NCBI RefSeq assembly: GCF_026283955.1
Contig: NZ_JAPDPE010000003.1
Location: forward strand, 1 to 64,000
Origin: Dyella silvatica
Lineage (GTDB): Bacteria; Pseudomonadota; Gammaproteobacteria; Xanthomonadales; Rhodanobacteraceae
Length of the DNA stretch: 64,000 bases
Direction of reading: 5' to 3'
How positions within the stretch are numbered: position 1 is the first letter of the stretch; each line of letters opens with the position of its first letter. Under the pieces are notes generated by a model. The model did no database searches, had not been told where the DNA came from, and saw nothing but the letters and a program-made list of their open reading frames with translations. Position numbers and translations under genes: made by a program. Shown piece by piece: positions 8,125 to 16,635 of the stretch.

Positions 8125-9792
8125 ATGAGTGGTAAGGAACCCAAAGAAAAACACAAGCTCGGCGAAGATGGCGTTCTACAAGACGGGGTGTCGTATTACC
8201 AGGCCGGCGACGAGAAGCTACGAACCTATCAGGACGCCAGCCAGGCACTGTCGCGCTTTCAGGTGCCGGTGCTGTTTGACGACACCAGGCTGGGCAATAA
8301 CCAGAGGCCGTGCGATCGACTCTATGTGGCTGCCTTCGATGGCACCAGCAACGATAAAGATAGAGACCCCCTGCATGCGACCAATATTGCCAAGATCGCG
8401 GGTCAGATTAGCGCCTCAAACGAAAACAATGGGCACATTCAGGTCGGTTACTTTGCTGGTCCTGGTACCCAAAACAATCCTGCTACGCGCCTCGTCGATA
8501 GTGCAAGAGGGCATACCTACGATAAGCGCCTCGAGCAGATGTATAAACAGTTCACCGACCAGGCTTGGGAATGGAAAGAGAAGAATCCCGATGCCGAGAT
8601 TCGCGTGGCCGCTATCGGCTTCAGCCGTGGCGCGGAACAGGCTGCGGGTTTTGCGCGCCTAGTGCATGAGCGGGGTATCCAAGACCCGACCGGTGCCAGG
8701 TACACGTACGGGCTGGACGGGCTGATTACCGATGTGAAGTACAGGAATCCTCCATTGGTCGCCCCGGGGCAAGTGGCTCAGGTCGAGGGTTTGTTTGATG
8801 CGGTAGGTACCGGTACACCGTATAACCGTGATCGCCGCCCGCCGCCCTCAGTGATCTCGGGCATCCACATCATTGCCGAGGATGAGCGTCGCAGCACATT
8901 CCCGTCTGATCGTATTATCCGTCCGGGTCTGTCGCCCGATGGGCGTTTCCTGGGCCTGACTGTAGCGGGCGCGCATTCGGATATTGGCGGCAGCTACCAC
9001 CGCGATGGCCTTGCCGTGCGCAACCACAATCTGATGACGGACTATCTCAATGGGTTGAGCAACAGGCCGTTTCTCGTCAAAAACGCCGAGCCGAGCAGTC
9101 CGGCCATGAATGTTATACATCGCTCGGAAGAAACCTTTCCGTTCAATTTGGGGCGTAAGGTTGATCGCTCCAAGCCCGAGGGCTATAACGATTTGCTGGT
9201 GCCGCCTAGCCTGGCCAAGGCGGTGGATCGTCCCATGCTGGCCGAGCCGCGCGATCCGATCTTGAATGCCCAGTTTTCACGGCGCGCCGTGCTGATCCAG
9301 CCGCTGCCGGGAACGATGGTTCAGGAAGCTCAGTCGCAAGAGCCTCGGGGAGCATCAGTGGCAGTCGCCTCGGCATCCTCATCGCCTCTTCTTAGCGATA
9401 CGCGGCATCCCAGCAACCCGCTATACGAGCAAACCCTGGCGGCGGTGCATCGGCTGGACGCAGGGCTAGGCCGCACGCCGGATGAGAGCAGCAACCGGCT
9501 GGCCGCGTCGTTGACCGTCTCCGCACAGAACGCCGGCTTGACCAAGGTCGATCACGTGGTGCTGAGCGAGAAGAATGAACTCGGTCCCTCACGCGCCTTC
9601 GCCGTGCAAGGTGCGATGGACTCGCCGTACAAGAAAATAGCCAGCGTGGAAACCGACAAGGCGCTCGACATGACGGTTGAGCAAAGCAGCCGTGCGCTGC
9701 GGGCGACGCCGGCGAACCAGGCACAGGCACTGCAACAACCTGCGCCTGTGCCGCAGCAGGGACAGGCGCAGGGCCCGATGCGGGCACCGTAA
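8125..9792 (+). CDS. Putative X-T4SS effector: DUF2235/Tle1-like lipase domain plus C-terminal XVIPCD-like domain
   Basis: A 555-aa protein with no signal peptide. Residues about 55-330 form an alpha/beta-hydrolase of DUF2235/Tle1 type: FDGTSND near the start, nucleophile GFSRG with Ser167, likely acid Asp225 in GLFDAVGT and His284 in AGAHSDIGG. Residues about 427-555 match the Xanthomonadales VirD4-interacting (XVIPCD) pattern: NPLYEQTLAAVHRLD, then a SNRLAASL...GLTKVDHVVLS segment, FAVQG, TVEQSSRAL and a Gln-rich tail. Such domains route effectors through the bacteria-killing X-T4SS. Expected activity is phospholipase attack on rival membranes. ATG 8125 is preferred over GTG 8116 because CAGGGAG sits 9 nt upstream. 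Confidence 0.85.
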   Translation: MSGKEPKEKHKLGEDGVLQDGVSYYQAGDEKLRTYQDASQALSRFQVPVLFDDTRLGNNQRPCDRLYVAAFDGTSNDKDRDPLHATNIAKIAGQISASNENNGHIQVGYFAGPGTQNNPATRLVDSARGHTYDKRLEQMYKQFTDQAWEWKEKNPDAEIRVAAIGFSRGAEQAAGFARLVHERGIQDPTGARYTYGLDGLITDVKYRNPPLVAPGQVAQVEGLFDAVGTGTPYNRDRRPPPSVISGIHIIAEDERRSTFPSDRIIRPGLSPDGRFLGLTVAGAHSDIGGSYHRDGLAVRNHNLMTDYLNGLSNRPFLVKNAEPSSPAMNVIHRSEETFPFNLGRKVDRSKPEGYNDLLVPPSLAKAVDRPMLAEPRDPILNAQFSRRAVLIQPLPGTMVQEAQSQEPRGASVAVASASSSPLLSDTRHPSNPLYEQTLAAVHRLDAGLGRTPDESSNRLAASLTVSAQNAGLTKVDHVVLSEKNELGPSRAFAVQGAMDSPYKKIASVETDKALDMTVEQSSRALRATPANQAQALQQPAPVPQQGQAQGPMRAP

Positions 9793-9936
9793 CAGAGTAG
9801 GCACGCTTGGCATGCCCATCGGCATGTTCACGTGTTACTGCAAAGACAAGGCCCGGATTTGGCTGTCTAAACTGACTTGTGTGCCAGGAGTGCGCCGAGG
9901 TGTATTCCTGGCGCACAGCATCTTGGGCAAGGCGTT

Positions 9937-11295
9937 TCACAGCGCGGTCGTTTTGCCGCCTTCCTCATAAACCACGCCGTCTTTCATCACGAAGCTGACC
10001 CGTTGCATCGCGGTGATGTCGTCGAGTGGGTTGCCCGGCACGGCAATGACATCGGCGCGTCGTCCGGGAGCGATCTGCCCCAGCTCATCTTGCTTATGCA
10101 GCAGCTCGGCATTGTGGGTGGTAGCCGCTTGCAGCACATACAGCGGCGGCATGCCGGCTTGCACCATGTATTCGAATTCCTTGCCGTTCTGGCCATGCGG
10201 ATAAACGGCAGCATCGGTACCGAAGGCGATTTTCACGCCGGCCTTATAAGCCTTGCCGGCGGTGGTCTGAATCAGCGGGCCGACCTGCCTGGCCTTGGCG
10301 GCTATTTGCGTTGGGTAATAGCCCGGCTTCTCGGCCATCTCGGCCACGTATTTGCCGGCGATAATGGTGGGCACGTACCAGGTGCCGTGCTGTTTCATCA
10401 GCTTCATGTCGTCGTCATTCATGAAGGTGCCGTGTTCGATCGAATCGACACCGGCGAGAACGGCGCGCCGGATCGCTTCGGCACCATGTGCATGTGCGGC
10501 CACGGTAAAGCCGTAGTCATGCGCCGCAGTAACGACAGCCTTGATCTCCTCGATGGTCATCTGCGCGTTATCGACACTGGCGCTTTCGTCCAGCACGCCG
10601 CCGGAGGGCATGATCTTGATGACGTCGACGCCCTCCTTGTAGTGCTGGCGCACGGCCTTCCAGCCGTCTTCAGGGCTATTGATGATGCCGTCCTTGATGC
10701 CGGGATTGCCGGCCAGATCGGCGCGATAGCCGTCGGTGGGATCGGCGTGGCCACCGGTAGAGCCGATCGCTTTACCCGCGGTATAGATGCGTGGGCCGGG
10801 CACCAGCCCGGCATTGATCGCATTGCGCAAGGCAATGGATTCGTTATCGTTATCGCCGAGATTTCGCACGCTGGTAAAGCCGGCCAGCAAGGTGCGCCTG
10901 GCGTAATTGACGGAGCGGATCGCGTAGTCGGCGGTATTCCAGCGGAACTGATCGGTGTAGCCGGTCGGGCTGGTTTCCATGGTGAGGTGCGTATGCGCAT
11001 CGATAAGCCCGGGCAGGCAGGTGGCATCCGGCAGATCGCGATAACTGAAGTTGCCGCCGGCTGCGCTGGCCGCCTGCTGGTAGGGTTTCGGGTCGACAGC
11101 GCCGGCACGCACTTCCTTGATGCGCCCGCTTTGCACAATCACCGTGCTTTCACCCAGCAATTTGCCGGTGGCTGTATCGAGCAGCCGAGCGCAGTGCAGC
11201 AGGCTGACATCGTTGCTGGTCGGGGCGTCGGCGGCGTGAGCGGCCAGGGGTAGTGCGAGCGCGATAACGAAGGCGAGGCGTGCGGACATAAGCAT
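9937..11295 (-). CDS. Secreted metal-dependent amidohydrolase (Xaa-Pro dipeptidase/imidazolonepropionase-like)
   Basis: A 452-aa protein with a signal peptide cleaved near AAHA-AD, placing it in the periplasm. Amidohydrolase-superfamily metal ligands are in order: HTH in LIDAHTHLTME, the carboxylated-lysine candidate in VDVIKIMPSGG, His in TVAAHAHG, His in DSIEHGTF and Asp in IAFGTDAAV. The composite-domain end PGRRADVIAV follows. Close relatives hydrolyse acyl-proline or similar dipeptides; the substrate here is unproven. AAGGA lies 9 nt before ATG 11295; a second ATG two codons in is possible. Confidence 0.9.
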   Translation of the reverse strand: MLMSARLAFVIALALPLAAHAADAPTSNDVSLLHCARLLDTATGKLLGESTVIVQSGRIKEVRAGAVDPKPYQQAASAAGGNFSYRDLPDATCLPGLIDAHTHLTMETSPTGYTDQFRWNTADYAIRSVNYARRTLLAGFTSVRNLGDNDNESIALRNAINAGLVPGPRIYTAGKAIGSTGGHADPTDGYRADLAGNPGIKDGIINSPEDGWKAVRQHYKEGVDVIKIMPSGGVLDESASVDNAQMTIEEIKAVVTAAHDYGFTVAAHAHGAEAIRRAVLAGVDSIEHGTFMNDDDMKLMKQHGTWYVPTIIAGKYVAEMAEKPGYYPTQIAAKARQVGPLIQTTAGKAYKAGVKIAFGTDAAVYPHGQNGKEFEYMVQAGMPPLYVLQAATTHNAELLHKQDELGQIAPGRRADVIAVPGNPLDDITAMQRVSFVMKDGVVYEEGGKTTAL

Positions 11296-11398
11296 CTTCC
11301 ATCTTCCTTACGGCGGAGCTGCCATCTTAGTCGCAGCGTGGCTAGACCTACGAGGTGCAAGGCGTTGTAGGGCTTCGCAAGGCTTTAACCCTCCACAA

Positions 11399-11484
11399 CC
11401 CTCCCCTGCAGGCAGAGGAGGGGGCTGTAAGCCCGCCGGTGTTTAGCGCCTCCCCCGTGCATGCAGGGGGAGGCTGGGAGGGGG
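11399..11484. repeat. G-rich REP-like double hairpin
   Basis: Two imperfect inverted repeats in the gap between plsB and the amidohydrolase. The first pairs CCCTCCCC (11399-11406) with the GGAGGGG-containing segment at 11417-11424. The second pairs CCTCCCCC (11449-11456) with GGGGGAGG (11466-11473). It is followed by CTGGGAGGGGG. The 19 nt at 11466-11484 are identical to 40143-40161, showing this is a dispersed repeat. Convention would call it REP-like; mobility is inference. Confidence 0.6.
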
Positions 11485-11535
11485 CCTTTACGCAGCCAAG
11501 AGGCGTATGGAAAGATCTTGAAGGGCGCAGCCCAT

Positions 11536-14148
11536 TCAATCTTTATGGCCGTGATGCTGCCGGTGCTCAGCCTCGACATGACGGCGATGCAATTCGTCGC
11601 TGGTCGACGTTTCGAGCACGACTGGCTGCTCCTCCACGGGATGCGGCCTGGCCGTCTCGGCATCGCCCCCCGAGGTGATTTTCAGAATCGAATGACGGAC
11701 CTCGCGTGACAGGATGACGCGCGCATCGCGCACCATGCCCTCCAGTACCTGGTCGTAGTCGAGCTTGCCGTCGGCGTCGGTCCAGACCACACGGCTTTCG
11801 CGCAGCTTGGAAATAAAACCGCGGAACAGGGCCTTGTCGAAAAACTCAGGTGCCGATAGTTCGTTGAGCAGGCTTAGTCGCTGCGCGGTGAGCGTGCAGG
11901 CATTTTCCAGCTCGGCGCCGGTGAGCGTGTGTGGGCCATTTTTAACCAGTGCGGCAATGGTGATGTAGTAGCGCTCGAAGGCCTGGATCAGGCTGCGCGC
12001 AATCACTTTGAGCTGATAGGCCGCATCGTCCTGGCCGGGGCCGCGTTCAAGCAGGCGCCCTTCGCCGGTGGATTCGAGCAGGCCACGACGCACAAACAAA
12101 TCAATGGTCAACTGCAACTGGGCGGCAAAGCCGTCGGCATCCCAGGGCAAGAACAGTTCGCCCTGGATAAACGGGTAAATGATCTTGCCCAACCGCAACA
12201 CCGAAGCCCGCGACATGCGGCGGTTATTGAGGAAGCAGCAAGCAACCCATGCCGCTGTGGCGGTCAGGTGCAATACGTTGTTGCGGAAGTAGCTGAGCAA
12301 TACCGCTTGCTCATCTTCGGTGACCAATACATCGCCCAGCGGGTGACGTACGCGGCGGATCCAGGCCATCTGTTCGCCATAGGCGATGATGCCGGCAGGG
12401 TCCATCGGGGTCAGCGTGACGCGTTCCGAATACGGCAGCTCTTCCAGCAGTGCTTTCATCAGTTCCAGCTGGGCAAGCAGATCGTTCTCGGCCATCGCGT
12501 GCTTGGGCGTGGCCAGCATGGCCAACCCCAGCAGATTGATCGGGTTGACGTCGGCGGCGCGGTTGATATTGATCTGAATGCGTTCGCACAGCTGATCGAC
12601 CACCCCGTTAATCCACTCGGGTTTGGCGTCGTGATCGGTGGTCGTGGTGCGCCAGTCCGTGCTGGCGGCATCGAGCAGTGGATTCAGCTCGATCGGCTCA
12701 CCGAAGTTCAGGGCGACATGGCCGTAGCGCTGGCGCAAAACCTTCAAGCCGCGCAACAGTCCGAACAGGGATTCTTTCTCTTTGGGCTTGCCGCTGAGCT
12801 CGCCGATATAAGACTTGCCCTCCATCAGCTTTTCGTAGCCGATGTACACCGGTTGAAACAACACCGGCCGGCGTGGCGCGCGCAGAAAAGCGCGCACGGT
12901 CATCATCAGCATGCCGGCTCGTGGCGCCAGCAAGCGCCCGGTGCGCGAGCGGCCACCTTCAATGAAGTATTCGATGGGCACGCCGCGATCGATCAACTGC
13001 GCCAGGTATTCGTTGAAGACCACTGAGTACAAGGCGTTACCCTTGAAGCTGCGACGCAGAAAGAACGCGCCGCCGCGCCGCAGAATCGGCCCGATACCCG
13101 GCAGGTTGAGATTAACTCCGGCGGCGATATGCGGCACCACCACGCCGGCCTTGTGCAGCTGATAGCTGAGCAGCAGGTAGTCGGCATGGCTGCGATGGCA
13201 TGGCACATACACCACCTCATGTCCCGGCGCGGCGGCGCGGGCTTTATCGAAGTGGTGCATAGCGATGCCGTCGTACAGCTTGTTCCAGAAATTCGACAGC
13301 AGAAACGACACCGAGCGCACCACCGGATGCGAATAGTCGGCGGCGATTTCCATCGCCAGCTTCTTTGCCTTGTGCCATGCCTTGGCGTGACTGATGTTTT
13401 CCTTGGTCACCGTGGCGGCGATAGCGGCGCGTACCGGTTCGGCGTTGAGTACCGCGTCGACCACGGTGCGGCGATGCGATAGATCGGGGCCGATCACAGC
13501 GGCACGGATGCGATGGAAATGTGTGCGCAGTACGCGGGCGATCTTGCGGGCGAAACGCTCCGGCTGGATGTCGCCGGTTTCTTGCAGCGCCGTGCGCAGC
13601 GAGACCGGTGCGGAAAAATGCACCACGGTGTCACGGCCATTCAAGAGCAGGGCGAGCAGGCGGCGGAAGCGGCCGACCATGACCCAGTTCTCCGAGAACA
13701 GCACGCTGAACCAGCCCGATTCGCGGTTAGGCGCACGGCCGACATAAATCGAGACCGGCACCAGTTGGATGTCGCGCTCGGGCTGACCTTCCAGTGACCG
13801 CAGCAATTGGCTCAAAAAATCATTGGGCACGCGATGGCGATTACGCCCGAACAGCCAGCCATCGCGGCGCGTCAATGCAAACATCGACCGTTTGCGGCGC
13901 GTGCCGGACAGCAATTGCATCGGGCTGGGCAGGCCGGCTTCGCGGCAGGCGCGGTCCAGAATCAGCGCATCGGAAAAACCATCGCGCTCGATCACATAGC
14001 AAACCGGCGTACCGGGCTGCAGCACTGCGGCCGGTTCGGCCGGATCACGCCGCAGACGTACCCAGGGTTGCAGCAGCTGCCCGGCCAGATGGAACCACCA
14101 CGGTGAGCGGCTGCGTGTAGAGGAATCGAGGGTCGACATATTCTGCAT
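11536..14148 (-). CDS. plsB: Glycerol-3-phosphate 1-O-acyltransferase PlsB
   Basis: An 870-aa membrane-associated enzyme acylating sn-glycerol-3-phosphate at C1, the first step of phospholipid synthesis. The acyltransferase block has the HX4D catalytic motif in VPCHRSHADYLLLSY, the GGAFFLRRSF segment, FIEGGRSRTGRLL and the later VLFQPVYIGYEKLMEG. The length fits the long PlsB family (about 800-900 aa). The C-terminus is unusually His/Glu-rich. ATG 14148 or a second ATG three codons downstream could be used. gpsA, which makes its substrate, lies at 46755-47783. Confidence 0.95.
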   Translation of the reverse strand: MQNMSTLDSSTRSRSPWWFHLAGQLLQPWVRLRRDPAEPAAVLQPGTPVCYVIERDGFSDALILDRACREAGLPSPMQLLSGTRRKRSMFALTRRDGWLFGRNRHRVPNDFLSQLLRSLEGQPERDIQLVPVSIYVGRAPNRESGWFSVLFSENWVMVGRFRRLLALLLNGRDTVVHFSAPVSLRTALQETGDIQPERFARKIARVLRTHFHRIRAAVIGPDLSHRRTVVDAVLNAEPVRAAIAATVTKENISHAKAWHKAKKLAMEIAADYSHPVVRSVSFLLSNFWNKLYDGIAMHHFDKARAAAPGHEVVYVPCHRSHADYLLLSYQLHKAGVVVPHIAAGVNLNLPGIGPILRRGGAFFLRRSFKGNALYSVVFNEYLAQLIDRGVPIEYFIEGGRSRTGRLLAPRAGMLMMTVRAFLRAPRRPVLFQPVYIGYEKLMEGKSYIGELSGKPKEKESLFGLLRGLKVLRQRYGHVALNFGEPIELNPLLDAASTDWRTTTTDHDAKPEWINGVVDQLCERIQININRAADVNPINLLGLAMLATPKHAMAENDLLAQLELMKALLEELPYSERVTLTPMDPAGIIAYGEQMAWIRRVRHPLGDVLVTEDEQAVLLSYFRNNVLHLTATAAWVACCFLNNRRMSRASVLRLGKIIYPFIQGELFLPWDADGFAAQLQLTIDLFVRRGLLESTGEGRLLERGPGQDDAAYQLKVIARSLIQAFERYYITIAALVKNGPHTLTGAELENACTLTAQRLSLLNELSAPEFFDKALFRGFISKLRESRVVWTDADGKLDYDQVLEGMVRDARVILSREVRHSILKITSGGDAETARPHPVEEQPVVLETSTSDELHRRHVEAEHRQHHGHKD

Positions 14149-14209
14149 CGGCGGATTGTAACCGTTGCGCTGGTTAGGCTTTTGTTGGAAGTCACGATGC
14201 GGGCGGCGG

Positions 14210-14247
14210 CGGCTTACAGCAGCGGCTCACGCCACTGCTGTAAGCCG
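14210..14247. other. Perfect 13-bp stem-loop upstream of plsB
   Basis: CGGCTTACAGCAG (14210-14222) pairs perfectly with CTGCTGTAAGCCG (14235-14247) around a 12-nt loop. It lies in the 121-bp gap between the lipoprotein stop and the plsB start. No T tract follows on the minus strand, so it is not a plain intrinsic terminator. It could be a leader structure for plsB or a processing or mRNA-stability element. Confidence 0.5.
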
Positions 14248-14269
14248 GTTCATCGCTGGGGACGGCTTG

Positions 14270-15217
14270 CTAGATTTTTGCCGCCACCGAGCCGCTGGCT
14301 GCCGGTGCCGGGCTGCTGGCAGTGGGGGCGGGAGCGGTCAGGCGCGCATGCGCCTCATGCACGCGGCGCAGCATGTCTTCGCTGTACCAGCGGCCGTCCT
14401 GCTGTACGAGTGCATATTCTGTCGATAGAGGTTTGCCGAGCAGGGTGTAATCGATCTTTACCCGGGCGTGGCCGTCCTTGTTTTCGATCGGGGTGACCTT
14501 GGCCGAATTCAGGCTGTCATCCAACGACAAGCCATAGATGCCCAAGACCTGCTTCAAGCCGGTAAAGCCGATGGCGTACTTCTGCATGGCGGTGTCGAAA
14601 TCCATGCTGCGCAGTTCGTCGGCCTTATGAAGATCGAGCTTGCGCGCCGTGGCCACGGCGGCGTTGATCGCCGACTTGGCCTTGTCTTGATTGAACCAGG
14701 CGACTTGTTGGGCCCACGGGGCGAGTACGCCGAGGATGTCGTGTGCCTGTTGCTTTTGGGTGTCGCCCATTTGTTTGTCTTGGTCGATGCCCGTCTTGGC
14801 GATCTGCTGCACGATGCCAATCATGATCGGCAGCTGGTCTTTGTACTGTTGCTCCATCTGCATCAGCTTAGGTTTGAACTGGGTGTAGAGCTTGGTTTCC
14901 GCATCCACTTCGGTGAACTGGCGAATATTGTCGGCGAACTGGGCGCGATCTTGATCGGTAAGTGGTTGTTGGTCAGGGCGTGGCAGCGCCCAGTCACTGC
15001 GCACGGTGGCGTACTCGGCAGGCGGCAGCGAATGTTTCCAGAAGCCGGCAAAGTCATCGGCCTTGATCAGGTCGATCGATTGCTGGATAGCGGCTTCGGG
15101 CGTTTCGCCGCCGGGTTTGGCGGCTTCCGCTTGGTCTTTGTCTTTGTTGTGGCAGGCAGCGAGTGCCAGCACGGCGACAAACGCAAGCAGCAGGTGGCGT
15201 AACGAGTGAAAACGCAT
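14270..15217 (-). CDS. Predicted lipoprotein of unknown function
   Basis: A 315-aa protein. The signal peptide ends in the lipobox LAAC (Cys at residue 22), followed by a Lys/Asp/Glu-rich linker and a largely helical body. The sequence ends in an Ala/Pro/Ser-rich tail (PAPTASSPAPAASG). The C-terminal part, around EYALVQQDGRWYSEDMLRRV, resembles the small beta-domain of DUF4878/NTF2-like lipoproteins. I do not recognise the family with certainty. The start at ATG 15217 fits the lipobox distance. It is transcribed toward plsB with 121 bp between them. Confidence 0.75.
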   Translation of the reverse strand: MRFHSLRHLLLAFVAVLALAACHNKDKDQAEAAKPGGETPEAAIQQSIDLIKADDFAGFWKHSLPPAEYATVRSDWALPRPDQQPLTDQDRAQFADNIRQFTEVDAETKLYTQFKPKLMQMEQQYKDQLPIMIGIVQQIAKTGIDQDKQMGDTQKQQAHDILGVLAPWAQQVAWFNQDKAKSAINAAVATARKLDLHKADELRSMDFDTAMQKYAIGFTGLKQVLGIYGLSLDDSLNSAKVTPIENKDGHARVKIDYTLLGKPLSTEYALVQQDGRWYSEDMLRRVHEAHARLTAPAPTASSPAPAASGSVAAKI

Positions 15218-15331
15218 CGGGGAATCTCGCGGTAAGTGGCGGTTTGCCAAGCGGGATGAGGTGCAAGAGGGCGAGCGTAAGGGCGGCGACCGCGGCTAAA
15301 CAAGGGCCGTTAGTCGCATCATCGCCGTTGC

Positions 15332-15370
15332 CCAAAAAGAAAACCCCGCTGGCGTTGGGCCTCGCGGGGT
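15332..15370 (-). terminator. Intrinsic terminator (minus strand)
   Basis: The stem ACCCCGC (15343-15349) pairs with GCGGGGT (15364-15370). Read on the minus strand it is followed directly by TTTCTTTTTG. It lies about 150 nt beyond the stop of the acid phosphatase gene at 15519 and probably ends that transcript. Confidence 0.75.
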
Positions 15371-15518
15371 AATCCGGCAGAGCCGGAAGGGAAATGGCCT
15401 TGCCCGCAGAATATTGAGGTCAGCAGGTGTTGGCGCTGGTCATGTTACTGGCTGACCAGAGTTAAGGCAATACTTTATGTTTTGTTATGTAACAACATGA
15501 TTTTTATAATTTTCTACT

Positions 15519-16415
15519 TTACTGCACGCGCAGCGCATTGATCTTCTGCCGCCGTTGTTCTTGGTGCGGCGCCGCCCAGTCGTTGTCGAACAGGGCCGGC
15601 TCCCACGAGCCATAAGTGGGGTTCGGCAGCACAAACCAGCGGCTGCCAATCCACGGCAGATACGGCGTCATCGCCTTTTGGCGGCCCTCGGCGTTATTGG
15701 CCATAACGTCGACAAAATCGCCGATCTGGTCGCCAAATTGCATCAATACCCGGTAATGGCGACCCACCAGCTGGCGGTGACAACCCTTGTCGCTGCCCGC
15801 TTGTTCGCAGTCTGGCACCACCGTGCCCAAGCCCAGAAACGCACTTGGGCCAGCGACCGGCAGGCCTGCCTTGTGCAAATTGGCCAGCGTGGCGGCATCC
15901 AGGTCCTTGGCGCGATTGGAGATGTAGATCACCGCGATGCCATGCTTGGCCGCGAACTGGGTGAATTCGACGGCGCCGGGCAAGGCGCGTGCGTTTTCTT
16001 CCTTGCACCAAGCGGCCCAGCTCGCTTCGTTGAAGTCGCCACCGCCTTGGATGAGGCGCGCCTGATATGGCGAGTTATCCAGCACGGTTTCGTCGATATC
16101 CAGCACGATTGCGGGTTTTAATCCTTTGAGCGGGGTTGTGCGGTCGCTCTTGGGCAGTGCGTCCCAGTGCGGGTCTTTCAGCGCAGCGAGCAGGCGAGAT
16201 TGAGCGTCGCGGTAGGTTTGTAGATAAATCAGGTCATGCTCGATCGCGGTCTGGCTCCAAGCCACGGCATTGAGGTTGTCATTCGCTGCGATGGTGGTGG
16301 CTGCCGGGGTCAGCGCTGCCGGTGCAGCCGCCTTTTGCGGCGGCTGAGTGGGCGCAGCGGCGCAAGCGCTGAGCAGGCCGAGCACGGTGGCTGTCACCGG
16401 CAGACGAATGGACAT
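15519..16415 (-). CDS. 5'-nucleotidase/acid phosphatase, lipoprotein e(P4) family (HAD class B/C-like)
   Basis: A 298-aa lipoprotein. The signal peptide ends at LLSAC, followed by an Ala/Pro-rich tether. The HAD motif VLDIDETVLDN carries the nucleophile and acid Asp residues. Later come ISNRAKD (motif II Ser/Asn region), a Lys-containing segment and MQFGDQIGDFVD (motif IV acidic pair). Family members dephosphorylate NMN or aromatic monophosphates at the outer membrane. ATG 16415 is chosen because it starts the signal peptide. A terminator lies at 15332-15370. Confidence 0.9.
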   Translation of the reverse strand: MSIRLPVTATVLGLLSACAAAPTQPPQKAAAPAALTPAATTIAANDNLNAVAWSQTAIEHDLIYLQTYRDAQSRLLAALKDPHWDALPKSDRTTPLKGLKPAIVLDIDETVLDNSPYQARLIQGGGDFNEASWAAWCKEENARALPGAVEFTQFAAKHGIAVIYISNRAKDLDAATLANLHKAGLPVAGPSAFLGLGTVVPDCEQAGSDKGCHRQLVGRHYRVLMQFGDQIGDFVDVMANNAEGRQKAMTPYLPWIGSRWFVLPNPTYGSWEPALFDNDWAAPHQEQRRQKINALRVQ

Positions 16416-16635
16416 GCGGATTCCCCAGGAGATCGGCGGAGGCGTCGAGGCCGCAAAGTTTACGACAGCGGCATTACCGGACAAGCCGCGGTGCGGTTCG
16501 TCGTTTGCGCCACCGACATTAGCGGTCTCGTATTCATCAACAACGCATCGCCGTTAAATGCATCCGGCCATGGGGCTGGCGGCCTAGGCAGCCTGCTGAC
16601 AGACTGCAGGTCACTTTGAAACCTTGTTGAATCGA

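Noticed and set aside
8125-9792. T6SS Tle1 effector
   Set aside because: The lipase domain alone would allow it, but the C-terminal region has the XVIPCD pattern with a Gln-rich tail and there are no VgrG, PAAR or Tss genes nearby; X-T4SS delivery explains more.
9877-11253. 458-codon plus-strand frame opposite the amidohydrolase
   Set aside because: It is the antisense shadow of a gene with all metal-ligand motifs in this high-GC DNA; it has no ribosome binding site or recognisable domain.
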